A stretch of 64,000 bases of DNA from Streptomyces bungoensis (GCF_001514215.1 NZ_KQ948854.1:281409-345408); one strand, 5' to 3'. Counted from the stretch's first letter, positions 8,165 through 16,811 are shown. Notes: generated by a model from the sequence alone, not told the origin. Program-made: numbers and translations.

Positions 8165-8875
8165 ATGTCGCGCAGGAGAAAACTCAGTGCCAAGAAGAAG
8201 GTCGCGCTGCTCGTCAGTGCCGCGGCGGTGGCGGGCGGCGGGGCCTTCGCCCTGGCGTCGACCTCGAACGCCGCCCAGCCGGCGAACGCCCGGACCCTCT
8301 CCGCCGGGTCCGCCGGGAACTCGACCGTCTGCCAGGGGCTGGCCACGGCCCACGGCAACAACGACCGGTTCATCGCGGACCAGAAGGCGCATCCGGACGC
8401 GCAGTCGGCGGCCCGGATCGCCAACCGCGAGGCGGTGCTCAAGCAGATCGAGGTCCAGCAGAAGGCGGCCGGCTGCACGGTTGGGGAGTCGGCTCAGGGC
8501 TCCCAGGCGGCGCAGGGTGGTCAGCAGGGCAACGGCGGTCAGCAGGCCGGGCAACCGGCGCAGTCCGCGCAGCCTGCGCAGACCGCCGCCCCCGGCGGCA
8601 ACGGCGCGGGCACCGGGGCGGCCTCCGGCCAGCAGGTCTGCAACGGCTCCACCGTCACGCTCTCCGGCGAGGCCGGCGCCCCGGCCGCGTCCAGCAACCA
8701 GTTCCCGGCGGGGACGACCCTGAAGGTCACCAACCTGGACAACAACAAGTCCACGACGGTGAAGGTCACCTCCGTGTCCGGCAGTTGCGTGCTGCTGAAC
8801 AACGCGGCCTTCGAACAGGTCCGCGAACCGGGCAAGTTCCTCATCCGCCACGCCCGGATCGAGAAGGTGGGGTGA
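8165..8875 (+). CDS. Secreted protein with Gln-rich linker and RlpA-like barrel domain
   Basis: A 236-residue exported protein. A basic signal peptide (MSRRRKLSAKKK..., cleavage near STSNAA) is followed by a helical domain (STVCQGLATAHGNNDRFIAD). Next is a low-complexity linker of Gln, Gly and Ala (about residues 105-155), then a C-terminal domain LKVTNLDNNKSTTVKV...CVLLNNAAFEQVR. That last domain looks like the double-psi beta barrel of RlpA, a peptidoglycan-active fold, although the catalytic Asp-His pair is not evident. AGGAGG lies 6 nt before the ATG. The glutamine-rich linker resembles that of the DUF1996 protein at 14800. Confidence 0.75.
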   Translation: MSRRRKLSAKKKVALLVSAAAVAGGGAFALASTSNAAQPANARTLSAGSAGNSTVCQGLATAHGNNDRFIADQKAHPDAQSAARIANREAVLKQIEVQQKAAGCTVGESAQGSQAAQGGQQGNGGQQAGQPAQSAQPAQTAAPGGNGAGTGAASGQQVCNGSTVTLSGEAGAPAASSNQFPAGTTLKVTNLDNNKSTTVKVTSVSGSCVLLNNAAFEQVREPGKFLIRHARIEKVG

Positions 8876-8887
8876 GAACCGGCCGGT

Positions 8888-9786
8888 TCAGCCGGTCAGG
8901 AAACCGGTGAGGCGGCGGCCGAGCCCGGCGGGGGCGGCGTGCGGCAGCGCGTGATGCGAGACGTCCGGCAGGACCTCGCTCTCCCCACGCGGCAGCACCC
9001 GGCCGGCCGCCGCCAGGACCTCGCCCGGGTCATGGGTCCTGCTGTTCGCGGCCACGAGCAGCAGGACCGGTGCCGCCAGGCCGCGCAGCGCCTCCGGCGC
9101 CGGGCGGGGTCCGGTCACCGGCCTGGCGGCGGGGAAGCCGGCGGCGGCCTCCTGCAGGCGCAGCCAGTCCGGGTCGAGGGTTTCCCCCGCTCGCGGCTTC
9201 GCTCCAGCGGGAGGGGCCCCATCCCGGTCTCCCACCGCAGGAAGGCGCGGACCCGGCGGGGTGTGGGCCGCAGCAGCATCGGCAGGGCGCTCAGCAGGTA
9301 CGCCGCCTTGTACCCGGCGAAGCACTGGGTCGGGTCCAGGAGGCACAGGCGGCGTACCCGGGTGGGCGCCCGCAGCGCGTAGTGCAGCGCGATCCAGGCG
9401 CCGTAGGAGTGCCCGCCGAGGTCGGCCGAGGGGGCGCCGAGACCGTCGAGCAGCCCGTCCAGCCAGGCGGCCAGGTCGGCGACCGTGCGGGGGTGACGGT
9501 CGGCGGCCGGGGCGCCGAGGCCGGGGGCGCCGGGCAGGTCGGCGGCGTACACCCGGCGGACGCGGGCGAGGTCGGCCGCCTGGGCGTACCAGGACACGGA
9601 GGTCGCTCCGCCCCCGCCCGGCAGCAGGAGCAGCGGCGGTGCGTCGCGCGGGCCGCAGGCGTTGACGCGGGTCGCGCCGAAGGGCGTGGCGACCGTGAGC
9701 GCCTCGTGGTCCGCGGGCCATTTCGCCAGCACCCTGTCGTACGCAACCCGGAAGGCGTCGGCGTCGTACCCGCCCGCTCTCGGCAT
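8888..9786 (-). pseudogene. Alpha/beta hydrolase, frame broken by a palindromic insertion
   Basis: This is an alpha/beta-hydrolase gene read in two frames. The N-terminal part, from the ATG at 9786 (AGGGGG 8 nt upstream), carries the oxyanion strand LLLLPGGGGATSVSWY, the nucleophile elbow GGHSYGAW and a run up to RVRAFLRWETG. The C-terminal part, in another frame, continues LDPDWLRLQEAAAGFPAARP and ends DVSHHALPHAAPAGLGRRL with the catalytic histidine. Between them a 41-nt palindromic segment (9182-9222) shifts the frame. Removing it would restore RWETG-TLDPDW exactly. The serine and histidine are therefore no longer on one chain, and the gene is probably inactive. It is divergent from the marR-like gene, likely its regulator. 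Confidence 0.75.
9182..9222. mobile_element. Miniature palindromic insertion, 41 nt
   Basis: The segment contains CCCGCT (9186-9191) and AGCGGG (9206-9211) as inverted arms around a loop with GGCTTCGCTC, bounded by C-rich and G-rich ends. It resembles a short palindromic sequence that I remember recurring in Streptomyces genomes (C-run, CTCGGCTTCGCTCGAG-like centre, G-run). The length (41 = 2 mod 3) explains the frame change in the hydrolase. Boundaries are inferred from where the reading frame would rejoin. Confidence 0.6.
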
Positions 9787-9803
9787 GCGAAACACCCCCT
9801 ATC

Positions 9804-9830
9804 ATCTCGCTGAGCAAGATACTCGACGAG
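9804..9830. promoter_or_regulatory. Candidate MarR operator
   Basis: ATCT-C-GCT-G-AGC-A-AGAT (9804-9820) is a 17-bp palindrome broken only at three symmetric positions. CTCGACGAG (9822-9830) follows at once. The site lies between the divergent hydrolase and MarR genes, 28-54 nt before the latter, a usual place for MarR autoregulation. Binding is inferred. Confidence 0.6.
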
Positions 9831-9857
9831 CAAGACGATAGCCCCGGGAGGTTCCGT

Positions 9858-10319
9858 ATGCCGACCCCTTCCCCGCCCGAGCCGCCGGGGCTGGAGACCG
9901 TCCATCTGCTGCGCGCCGTCACCGTGGAACTCGGCCTGCACAGCGCCCGGTTCGCGCAGCGCAACGGCATGCACCCGACCGACGTGCGCGCGCTGATCGC
10001 GCTCATGGACGCCCGGCGCGCGGGCGAGGAGACGACCGCCGGCCGGCTCGGCGCCCTGCTGGGGCTGAACTCGGCGGGGACGACGGCGCTGGTGGACCGG
10101 CTGGAGCGGGCGGGGCACGTACGGCGGGTGCGCGGGGAGCGGGACCGGCGCCGGGTGGTGATCGAGGTGGAGGAGCGCGCGGTCGAGTTGGGCCGGGCCT
10201 TCTTCGGGCCGCTGATCGAGCGGTCGGTGGAGCTGCTGCGCGGGTACGACGAGCGGGAGACGGCCGCGATCCGGGGCTTCCTGGAGGGCGTGCGGGAGGC
10301 GGCCACCGGGACCGCGTGA
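9858..10319 (+). CDS. MarR-family transcriptional regulator
   Basis: A 153-residue MarR-type repressor with the usual winged helix-turn-helix: TTAGRLGALLGLNSAGTTAL is the helix-turn-helix, LVDRLERAGHVRR the wing approach, and RGERDRRRVVIEVEE the wing itself. N- and C-terminal helices would form the dimer interface (ETVHLLRAVTVELGLHSARF and ERSVELLRGYDERETAAIRGF). GGGAGG lies 8 nt before the ATG. It is divergent from the broken hydrolase gene and has an adjacent palindrome, so it probably controls both genes. The ligand is unknown. Confidence 0.9.
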   Translation: MPTPSPPEPPGLETVHLLRAVTVELGLHSARFAQRNGMHPTDVRALIALMDARRAGEETTAGRLGALLGLNSAGTTALVDRLERAGHVRRVRGERDRRRVVIEVEERAVELGRAFFGPLIERSVELLRGYDERETAAIRGFLEGVREAATGTA

Positions 10320-10379
10320 GCGGGCCGTACACCGCACGCCCCCTTCCTCACCCTGTGAGTCGCCGCACAGGACCGCCGG

Positions 10380-10417
10380 GTAACACGGGGTTCACACCCG
10401 GGCAACGGCCGGGAAAC
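10380..10417 (+). promoter_or_regulatory. Double GlnR box upstream of glnII
   Basis: GTAAC-n6-TTCAC (10380-10395) and GCAAC-n6-GAAAC (10402-10417) have starts 22 nt apart, the same geometry as at glnA. The second half-site of the first box is degenerate. A TTGACA hexamer follows at 10424-10429. GlnR regulation of glnII is established in S. coelicolor, and the sequence supports it here. Confidence 0.78.
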
Positions 10418-10526
10418 CGCCTGTTGACAGGCTGCGCGCCAGATCGACTGGACGCGGCGCCCCGGTGCCGTAGCGCCGCGGCACCCGCACCGAGTGCGCC
10501 CGACCCACCCCGAAGGATGTGGCCCC

Positions 10527-11558
10527 GTGACCTTCAAGGCTGAGTACATCTGGATCGACGGCACCACGCCGACGGCCAAGCTGCGTTCCAAGACGAAGAT
10601 CATCACGGGTTCCCCCGCCGGTCTCGACGCGCTGCCGGTCTGGGGCTTTGACGGATCCTCCACCAACCAGGCCGAGGGGCACTCCTCGGACTGCGTGCTC
10701 AAGCCGGTCTTCACCTGCCCGGACCCGATCCGCGGCGGCGACGACGTGCTCGTGCTGTGCGAGGTCCTCGACACCGACATGACCCCGCACCCGTCCAACA
10801 CGCGGGCCGCGCTGGCCGAGGTCGCCGGGACGTTCGCCGCACAGGAGCCGATCTTCGGCATCGAGCAGGAGTACACGTTCTTCGACGGCTCCCGCCCGCT
10901 CGGCTTCCCCGAGGGCGGATTCCCGGCGCCGCAGGGCGGCTACTACTGCGGTGTCGGCGCCGACGAGATCTTCGGCCGCGAGATCGTCGAGGCCCACCTG
11001 GAGAACTGCCTGAAGGCCGGCCTCGGCATCTCCGGCATCAACGCCGAGGTCATGCCCGGCCAGTGGGAGTTCCAGGTCGGTCCGCTGGCCCCGCTGGAGG
11101 TCTCCGACCAGCTGTGGGTGGCCCGCTGGCTGCTGTACCGCACCGCCGAGGACTTCGGCGTCTCCGCGACCCTGGACCCCAAGCCGGTCAAGGGCGACTG
11201 GAACGGCGCGGGCGCGCACACCAACTTCTCCACCAAGGCGATGCGCGAGGGCTACGACGCGATCATCACCGCGTGCGAGTCGCTCGGCGAGGGCTCCAAG
11301 CCGCTCGACCACGTCAAGAACTACGGCGCCGGCATCGACGAGCGCCTGACCGGCCTGCACGAGACCGCCCCGTGGGACCGGTACTCCTACGGCGTCTCCG
11401 ACCGCGGTGCCTCGGTGCGCATCCCGTGGCAGGTCGAGAAGGACGGCAAGGGCTACATCGAGGACCGGCGTCCGAACGCCAACGTCGACCCGTACGTGGT
11501 GACCCGCCTGCTGGTGGACACCTGCTGCACCGCCCTGGAGAAGGCCGGCCAGGTCTGA
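10527..11558 (+). CDS. glnII: Glutamine synthetase, type II
   Basis: Type II (eukaryote-like) glutamine synthetase of 343 residues, catalysing ATP-dependent glutamine formation in the cytosol, and heat-labile in studied streptomycetes. The GTG at 10527 has GAAGGA 9 nt upstream and begins the conserved TFKAEYIWIDGT. Diagnostic motifs: WGFDGSSTNQAEGHSSD, GIEQEYTFF, NAEVMPGQWEFQVGP, GDWNGAGAHTNFST and the ending VVTRLLVDTC. Type II enzymes lack the adenylylation loop, so GlnE should not act on it. Control is expected through the GlnR boxes about 110-147 nt upstream. Confidence 0.97.
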   Translation: MTFKAEYIWIDGTTPTAKLRSKTKIITGSPAGLDALPVWGFDGSSTNQAEGHSSDCVLKPVFTCPDPIRGGDDVLVLCEVLDTDMTPHPSNTRAALAEVAGTFAAQEPIFGIEQEYTFFDGSRPLGFPEGGFPAPQGGYYCGVGADEIFGREIVEAHLENCLKAGLGISGINAEVMPGQWEFQVGPLAPLEVSDQLWVARWLLYRTAEDFGVSATLDPKPVKGDWNGAGAHTNFSTKAMREGYDAIITACESLGEGSKPLDHVKNYGAGIDERLTGLHETAPWDRYSYGVSDRGASVRIPWQVEKDGKGYIEDRRPNANVDPYVVTRLLVDTCCTALEKAGQV

Positions 11559-11566
11559 TCCGCCCC

Positions 11567-11593
11567 GGGCTGTCTGCCCTCGGCAGACAGCCC
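11567..11593 (+). terminator. glnII terminator
   Basis: A perfect 12-bp stem (11567-11578 with 11582-11593) has a 3-nt loop and begins 8 nt after the glnII stop. It separates glnII from the epimerase gene. Confidence 0.85.
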
Positions 11594-11629
11594 TTCCCTC
11601 CCGCCGCCCGGTCCGGGCACGCTCCCCGC

Positions 11630-12661
11630 ATGAGACTTCTGGTGCTGGGTGGTACGGAGTTCGTCGGACGGGCCGTCGTGGAGGCCGCGCTGGAGCGCGG
11701 CTGGGAGGTGACCGTCCTCCACCGGGGACGGCACCGGGCTGCCGAGGGGGCGCGGGTGCTGCACGGCGACCGCACCGCCCCGGACGGCCTCGCCGCCCTC
11801 GCCCGCGACGGCGGCGAGTGGGACGCGGTGGTCGACACCTGGTCGGCCGAGCCGCGCGCGGTCCTGGCGGCGGCCCGGCTGCTGCGGGACCGCGCCGGGC
11901 GGTACGCGTACGTCTCCAGCCGGTCGGTGTACGTCTGGCCGTGGCCCTCCCTGGGCGGGCCCGCCGAGGACGGGCCGCTGGTCGAGGGCGCCGCCGCCGA
12001 CGCCGGGCCGACCGACTACGAACGGGACAAGCGCGGCGGCGAACTGGCCGCCCTCGACGCGTTCGGCACGGACGGCTCGCTGCTGGTCCGGGCCGGGCTG
12101 ATCCTCGGCCCGCACGAGAACGTCGGCCGGCTCCCCTGGTGGCTCGCCCGCGTCGCCCGCGGCGGCCGGGTCCTGGCGCCGGGGCCGCCCGGCCTGCCGC
12201 TGCAGTACGTCGACGCGCGCGACCTCGCCGCATGGCTCCTCGGCGCCGTGGAACAGGGGCTGAGCGGGCCGTACGACCTGGTGAGCCCGCCCGGCCACAC
12301 CACCATGGGCGAACTGCTGGAGGCCTGCGTCCGGGTGACCGGAGCGGACGCGGAGCTGTGCTGGACCGATCCGCAGGTGATCCTGGACGCCGGCGTCGCG
12401 CCGTGGACCCAGCTGCCGGTGTGGACGCCGCCGGACAGCGAACTGCACACCGCCGGGCACTGCGGCGACGTCTCCAAAGCCCTGGCCACCGGCCTCGCGT
12501 GCCGCCCGGTGGGCGAGACCGTCGCCGACACCTGGCGGTGGCTGACGGAGATCGGCGGCACGGCACCGCGGCGGCCCGACCGGCCGGCCCTCGGGCTGGC
12601 CCCGGAGATCGAGGCGAAGGTGCTGCGCGCGGCCGGAGGTGTACCTGGCACCACCCCCTGA
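11630..12661 (+). CDS. NAD-dependent epimerase/dehydratase-type reductase
   Basis: A 343-residue extended short-chain dehydrogenase. The Rossmann motif MRLLVLGGTEFVGRAVVEAA (GGTxFVG variant) starts right at the ATG at 11630. The segment YAYVSSRSVY carries the SDR serine region, and YERDKRGGE takes the place of the usual YxxxK. PPGHTTMGELL and the C-terminal substrate domain complete the fold. The GGTxFVG and YxxDK form is seen in the CSP41/UDP-sugar epimerase-like group common in actinobacteria. The substrate is unknown. It follows the glnII terminator and has no operon partner, so it is probably a separate unit. Confidence 0.85.
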   Translation: MRLLVLGGTEFVGRAVVEAALERGWEVTVLHRGRHRAAEGARVLHGDRTAPDGLAALARDGGEWDAVVDTWSAEPRAVLAAARLLRDRAGRYAYVSSRSVYVWPWPSLGGPAEDGPLVEGAAADAGPTDYERDKRGGELAALDAFGTDGSLLVRAGLILGPHENVGRLPWWLARVARGGRVLAPGPPGLPLQYVDARDLAAWLLGAVEQGLSGPYDLVSPPGHTTMGELLEACVRVTGADAELCWTDPQVILDAGVAPWTQLPVWTPPDSELHTAGHCGDVSKALATGLACRPVGETVADTWRWLTEIGGTAPRRPDRPALGLAPEIEAKVLRAAGGVPGTTP

Positions 12662-12713
12662 CCGGGGGGTTCGGGCCCGTGACCGCCGCCCGGCCCTCGG
12701 CCAGACTGACGCC

Positions 12714-13988
12714 ATGAACACTGACTTCAGGCACGGGGGCGTCCGCGAGCACGCACGAGAGGTGGTCCTCGCCGGCGTGCGGGGGCTGGTGCTGTCCGTG
12801 GCGGTGCTGCCGTTCGGCGTGGCGTTCCTCGTGCTGACGCTGCTGTCCCTCGCGTTCGTCCCGCTCGGGATCGGGCTCGTCACCACCCCGTGGGTGCTGA
12901 CCGGCGTGCGGGCCCTGGCGGACACCCGGCGCAGGCTCGCGGACGAGTGGTGCGGGATACGGATCCGCACGGCCTACCGGCCGCTCCCGGCGGACGCCAA
13001 TCCGTGGTCGCGCACCTTCGGGATGCTGCGCGACCGGCAGACCTGGCGGGACGTGGGCTGGCTGCCGGTGGACATCACGGCGGGCTTCCTCACCGCGCTG
13101 CTGCCGGCCGTGGCGCTGCTGTACCCGGTGGAGGGGCTGCTGCTGCCGGCCGGGCTGTGGCGGTCGTACGTGCCGGACGGCGGCACCTACTGGTACGCCT
13201 TCGTCCCGGTCACCGGGCAGGCGACCGCCTTCGGCGCGGCCGCGCTCGGCGCCGTGCTCCTCGCCGTCGCCTGGCGCTACACCCCGCGCCTGCTCGGCGC
13301 GCACTTCCGGCTCGCCCGGGCCGTCCTGGACACCCCGCACGGCGAACTCACCGAGCGCGTGCGGGTGCTGACCGAGACGCGGCGGGACGCGGTGGACACC
13401 TCGGCCGCCGAACTGCGCCGCATCGAACGCGACCTGCACGACGGGGCGCAGGCCCGGCTGGTCGCGATGGGCATGGACCTCGGCACCGTCGAGATGCTGC
13501 TCGACAAGGACCCGCAGCAGGCCAGGAAGCTGCTGGCCCAGGCGCGCCGGAGCTCCACCGAGGCGCTGGAGGAACTGCGCGACCTGGTGCGGGGCATCCA
13601 TCCGCCGGTGCTGGCCGAGCGCGGACTCGGCGACGCGGTACGGGCGCTGGCGCTCAGGCTGCCGCTGGCCGCCGAGGTGAGCGTGGAACTGCCCGGGCGG
13701 CCGGACGCGCCCGTGGAGTCGGCGGCCTACTTCGCGGTCAGCGAGGTGCTGACCAACGCCGTCAAGCACTCGGGCGCCGACAGGGTGTGGGTGGACCTGC
13801 ACCACACCGACGGCATGCTGCGCGTCACGGTCACCGACAACGGCAGGGGCGGCGCGGCGATCGGCGCGGGCTCGGGGCTGGCCGGGGTCGAGCGGCGACT
13901 GGGTACATTCGACGGCGTCCTGGCCGTCAGCAGCCCCGCGGGCGGCCCCACCCTGGTCACCATGGAGATCCCGTGCGCGTTGTCCTAG
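12714..13988 (+). CDS. Sensor histidine kinase (HisKA_3 type)
   Basis: A 424-residue membrane histidine kinase. The N-terminal sensor has about four hydrophobic spans (GLVLSVAVLPFGVAFLVLTL and following; a second pair near residues 120-185). A linker leads to the dimerisation helix with phospho-acceptor His at about residue 242 (ERDLHDGAQARLVAMGMDLG). The ATPase domain has the N box SEVLTNAVKHSGA and the G box DNGRGG...GSGLAGVERRL. The ATG at 12714 lacks a strong ribosome site. The gene overlaps the response-regulator gene by 16 nt, so the two form one operon. The signal is unknown. Confidence 0.93.
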   Translation: MNTDFRHGGVREHAREVVLAGVRGLVLSVAVLPFGVAFLVLTLLSLAFVPLGIGLVTTPWVLTGVRALADTRRRLADEWCGIRIRTAYRPLPADANPWSRTFGMLRDRQTWRDVGWLPVDITAGFLTALLPAVALLYPVEGLLLPAGLWRSYVPDGGTYWYAFVPVTGQATAFGAAALGAVLLAVAWRYTPRLLGAHFRLARAVLDTPHGELTERVRVLTETRRDAVDTSAAELRRIERDLHDGAQARLVAMGMDLGTVEMLLDKDPQQARKLLAQARRSSTEALEELRDLVRGIHPPVLAERGLGDAVRALALRLPLAAEVSVELPGRPDAPVESAAYFAVSEVLTNAVKHSGADRVWVDLHHTDGMLRVTVTDNGRGGAAIGAGSGLAGVERRLGTFDGVLAVSSPAGGPTLVTMEIPCALS

Positions 13989-14626
13989 CCGAAGACCTCT
14001 TCCTGCTGCGCGACGGGCTGGTGCGGCTGCTGGAGGCGTACGGCTTCGAGATCGCGGCGGCCGTCGAGTCGGGCCCCGAACTGGACCGCGCGCTGGCGGA
14101 GGCGGAGCCGGACGTGGCCGTCGTCGACGTGCGGCTGCCGCCCACGCACACCGACGAGGGCCTGCAGTGCGCGCTGCGGGCACGGCGGGAGCGGCCGGGG
14201 CTGCCGGTGCTGGTGCTCTCCCAGCACGTGGAGCAGCTGTACGCGCGCGAGCTGCTGGCCGACGGCAACGGCGGGGTGGGCTACCTGCTCAAGGACCGGG
14301 TGTTCGACGCGGACCAGTTCGTGGACGCGGTACGGCGGGTCGCCGCGGGCGGTACGGCGATGGACCCGCAGGTGATCCAGCAGCTGCTGGCGCGGCGGGC
14401 GGCCGCCGACCGGCCGCTGGCCCGCCTCACCCCGCGGGAGCGGGAGGTGCTGGAGCTGATGGCGCAGGGCCGGTCGAACGCGGCGATCGCCGCGCAGCTG
14501 GTGGTGACGGAACGGGCCATCACCAAACACACCTCCAACATCTTCACCAAACTGGGGCTGGAGGTGTCGGACGACGACAATCGCCGCGTCCTGGCGGTGC
14601 TGGCCTACCTGGACCGCGATCGTTGA
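13973..14626 (+). CDS. LuxR/NarL-family response regulator
   Basis: A 217-residue response regulator. It starts with GTG at 13973 inside the end of the kinase gene (RVVLAEDLFLLRDGL). The receiver domain holds the acidic pair near residues 7-8, phospho-acceptor D52 (VAVVDVRLPP) and K in YLLKDRVF. The C-terminal LuxR-type helix-turn-helix is LTPREREVLELMAQGRSNAA followed by VTERAITKHTSNIFTKLGL. The gene is translationally coupled to its kinase. Its target genes cannot be deduced, and the divergent or downstream DUF1996 gene is not obviously linked. Confidence 0.94.
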   Translation: MRVVLAEDLFLLRDGLVRLLEAYGFEIAAAVESGPELDRALAEAEPDVAVVDVRLPPTHTDEGLQCALRARRERPGLPVLVLSQHVEQLYARELLADGNGGVGYLLKDRVFDADQFVDAVRRVAAGGTAMDPQVIQQLLARRAAADRPLARLTPREREVLELMAQGRSNAAIAAQLVVTERAITKHTSNIFTKLGLEVSDDDNRRVLAVLAYLDRDR

Positions 14627-14719
14627 GGTTTGGCCAACTTCCGCTGGTCACACGGTGTTTGGCGTTCCGGCCGAGAGCTTTTCGCCGATGAATTCGTGTG
14701 ACGGCTGAACACCTCTGGG

Positions 14720-14745
14720 GCGGCGTCCGTATGGAAGGACGCCGC
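14720..14745 (+). other. Hairpin in the leader of the DUF1996 gene
   Basis: GCGGCGTCC (14720-14728) pairs with GGACGCCGC (14737-14745) around an 8-nt loop, 54 nt before the DUF1996 start. It lies 93 nt after the response-regulator stop. It may be a terminator of the two-component operon or a leader structure. Confidence 0.45.
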
Positions 14746-14799
14746 TTCACTCCTGTCGGGCGCCTCGATGCTGCCCCGCAAGGAAGTCAGAGGAGTTCC

Positions 14800-16344
14800 A
14801 TGGGACGCAACACACGAAAACGCCGTACGCCGCTGGCCACCAAGGCCATAGCCGCATCGGCGGCCCTAGCGCTCGGTGGGGGCGGGCTGATCTGGGCGAA
14901 CTTCTACGCTTCGGCGCACGAGTCGAACAACCAGTCGTGGGGAGGCAACCAGACCAAGGCCGCCACGGCCCAGGTCGCGACCATCTCCTGCCCCGATGTC
15001 CAGCAGAAGCTGACGAACGTGCCGAACGCGGCCCGTCAGGGCGTGGCGACCGAGCTGGCGAACCTCGACAAGCAGATCACCGAGGCCTACGCCCGGCTCG
15101 CCTCCACCCGGCAGGCGCAGACGGGTGACCCGAACTTCGTCCAGAACGCGATCGTCGGCCCTCTCAAGGAGAAGCGGGCCGCCACGATCGACCGCATCCG
15201 CATCGACATCCAGCGGGTGGGCGGATCGTTCGACAACGCGCTGGCGCAGCTCGCCGCCTGTACGACGCAGACCGCCGGCCAGACCACCGCGGGGGGGAAC
15301 GGCGGTGGTCAGCAGCAGAACGGCGGCCAGCAGCAGGGCGGTCAGCAGCAGAACAACGGCGGCCAGCAGCAGAACGGCGGCCAGCAGCAGGGCAACGCGG
15401 GGCAGAACATCGGAGGGCAGGCCGGCAACGGCCCGGTCGCGGCCGACTTCGTGGACATCACGAAGGTCGCACCGAACGTGCAGGCCAAGCCGAACAAGAC
15501 CGGCAACGCCTCGACGGGCTCGTTCACCACGCGCTGCGGTGTGAACGCGAACAAGAACCACAACACGGACAACGTGATCGTGGCGCCCGGCGTGGCCAAC
15601 GGCGCGCACCACCTGCACGACTACGTCGGCAACCAGAAGGTCAACGCCTTCTCCAGCAACCAGACGTTCCTGCAGGGCGGCACCAGCTGCCAGAACCGCA
15701 ATGACCTGTCGGCGTACTACTGGCCGGTCGTCCGCCTCCAGGACGGCTCACAGGACTTCGACCAGAACAAGGACGGCGGCGGCAAGGAGGGCAACGTCGG
15801 CAAGATCCTGACGCCCGTCCAGGCGCAGATCAAGTACGTCGGCAGCCCGGCGAGCAAGGTCGTCGCGATGCCGCAGTTCCTGCGCATCATCACCGGTGAC
15901 GCCAAGACCACCACCAACGGTCTGGCGAACGCCAACGCGCACTGGAGCTGCACCGGCTTCGAGAACAGGGTGCAGCTGACCCAGCAGTACCCGATCTGCC
16001 CGCAGGGCAGCAAGGTGGTGCGCACGTTCGCCTTCCAGAGCTGCTGGGACGGCAAGAACGTGGACAGCGCCAACCACCGCACCCACGTGGCCTTCGCCGA
16101 CCCGGCGAGCGGGGTCTGCCCGAACGGCTTCCAGGCGATCCCGCAGCTGACGATGCGGCTGGTGTACAACATCAACCCGCCGACCATCCAGAACGGCCAG
16201 GTGAAGAACGCCTACGCCGTGGACGGCTTCCCGGAGCAGCTGCACAAGGCGGCCACCGACCACGACGACTTCATCAGCGTCACCACCGGTGGTCTGGCGA
16301 ACAAGATCGCGAACTGCGTCAACAGCGGTCGCAACTGCGCCTGA
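14800..16344 (+). CDS. Secreted DUF1996 protein with Gln/Gly/Asn linker
   Basis: A 514-residue exported protein. The ATG at 14800 follows GAGGAG, and an Arg-rich signal sequence ([20 protein letters not shown]...) leads out of the cell. An N-terminal helical domain with conserved cysteines ([14 protein letters not shown]) is followed by a linker of QQNGGQQ repeats at about residues 165-205. The large DUF1996 domain comes next ([61 protein letters not shown]). DUF1996 is a His/Cys-rich secreted domain of unknown function found in streptomycetes and fungi. It lies between a two-component operon and a 21-bp terminator. Confidence 0.88.
   Translation: MGRNTRKRRTPLATKAIAASAALALGGGGLIWANFYASAHESNNQSWGGNQTKAATAQVATISCPDVQQKLTNVPNAARQGVATELANLDKQITEAYARLASTRQAQTGDPNFVQNAIVGPLKEKRAATIDRIRIDIQRVGGSFDNALAQLAACTTQTAGQTTAGGNGGGQQQNGGQQQGGQQQNNGGQQQNGGQQQGNAGQNIGGQAGNGPVAADFVDITKVAPNVQAKPNKTGNASTGSFTTRCGVNANKNHNTDNVIVAPGVANGAHHLHDYVGNQKVNAFSSNQTFLQGGTSCQNRNDLSAYYWPVVRLQDGSQDFDQNKDGGGKEGNVGKILTPVQAQIKYVGSPASKVVAMPQFLRIITGDAKTTTNGLANANAHWSCTGFENRVQLTQQYPICPQGSKVVRTFAFQSCWDGKNVDSANHRTHVAFADPASGVCPNGFQAIPQLTMRLVYNINPPTIQNGQVKNAYAVDGFPEQLHKAATDHDDFISVTTGGLANKIANCVNSGRNCA
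15301..15390 (+). repeat. Short coding repeats (GGCCAGCAGCAG-type)
   Basis: About six imperfect copies of a 15-18 nt unit encoding (N)GGQQQ lie in phase within the DUF1996 gene. They give a flexible hydrophilic linker. Slippage here would change linker length without breaking the frame when units of three are gained or lost. Confidence 0.7.
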
Positions 16345-16355
16345 CGGACGTCCGG

Positions 16356-16401
16356 CACACGGAAGCGGGCGGTGGGAGTCCCCACCGCCCGCTTCCGTGT
16401 G
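16356..16401. terminator. Very strong bidirectional terminator
   Basis: A 21-bp perfect stem (16356-16376 with 16381-16401) has a 4-nt loop. It lies between the convergent ends of the DUF1996 gene (16344) and the lipoprotein gene (16416). Confidence 0.88.
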
Positions 16402-16415
16402 TGCGCCGCGCGCTG

Positions 16416-16811
16416 TCAGCCGCCGTGCGCGTGGTGGTCGGCCCCGATCTCCACGTCGCCGCCGAGCGTGGTGCGCAGCGCGGTGACCGTCCCGTTGTCG
16501 CCGACGGCGACCCACTTGCGGCCGACGAGGTAGTAACCGCCGTAGTCCTTCGCGTCGTTGATCCACTCCCGCAGGCCGCGGTCGGTGGCGAAGGTGGCGA
16601 GGACGAACCTGCCGTGGGTGTTCCGGCACAGGGCCTGGCGCAGTTCGTCGGCGTCGGTCTGGATGTCCGGCTTGCACTTCACCTCGGCGGCCAGGCTCTC
16701 CAGGCTGCCGGTGGCGGTGGGCGGTACCGCCTTGGTCTCCGTGCCGCCGGAGCCGCAGCCCGCGAGCGCGAGGACGGCCACGCCGCCGAGCAGCAGCCTT
16801 GTCAACCTCAT
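16416..16811 (-). CDS. Small lipoprotein of unknown function
   Basis: A 131-residue lipoprotein. The ATG at 16811 has GGAGGAACAG upstream and leads a signal peptide ending in the lipobox LALAGCGSGG, so the mature protein would be anchored by its cysteine. The mature domain contains two further cysteines (VKCKPDIQ and ALCRNTHG), a possible disulfide. It also has FVLATFATDRGLREWINDAK, and ends in a histidine-rich tail (DVEIGADHHAHGG) that could bind metal. The gene stands alone and is convergent with the DUF1996 gene. The family is not recognised. Confidence 0.82.
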   Translation of the reverse strand: MRLTRLLLGGVAVLALAGCGSGGTETKAVPPTATGSLESLAAEVKCKPDIQTDADELRQALCRNTHGRFVLATFATDRGLREWINDAKDYGGYYLVGRKWVAVGDNGTVTALRTTLGGDVEIGADHHAHGG

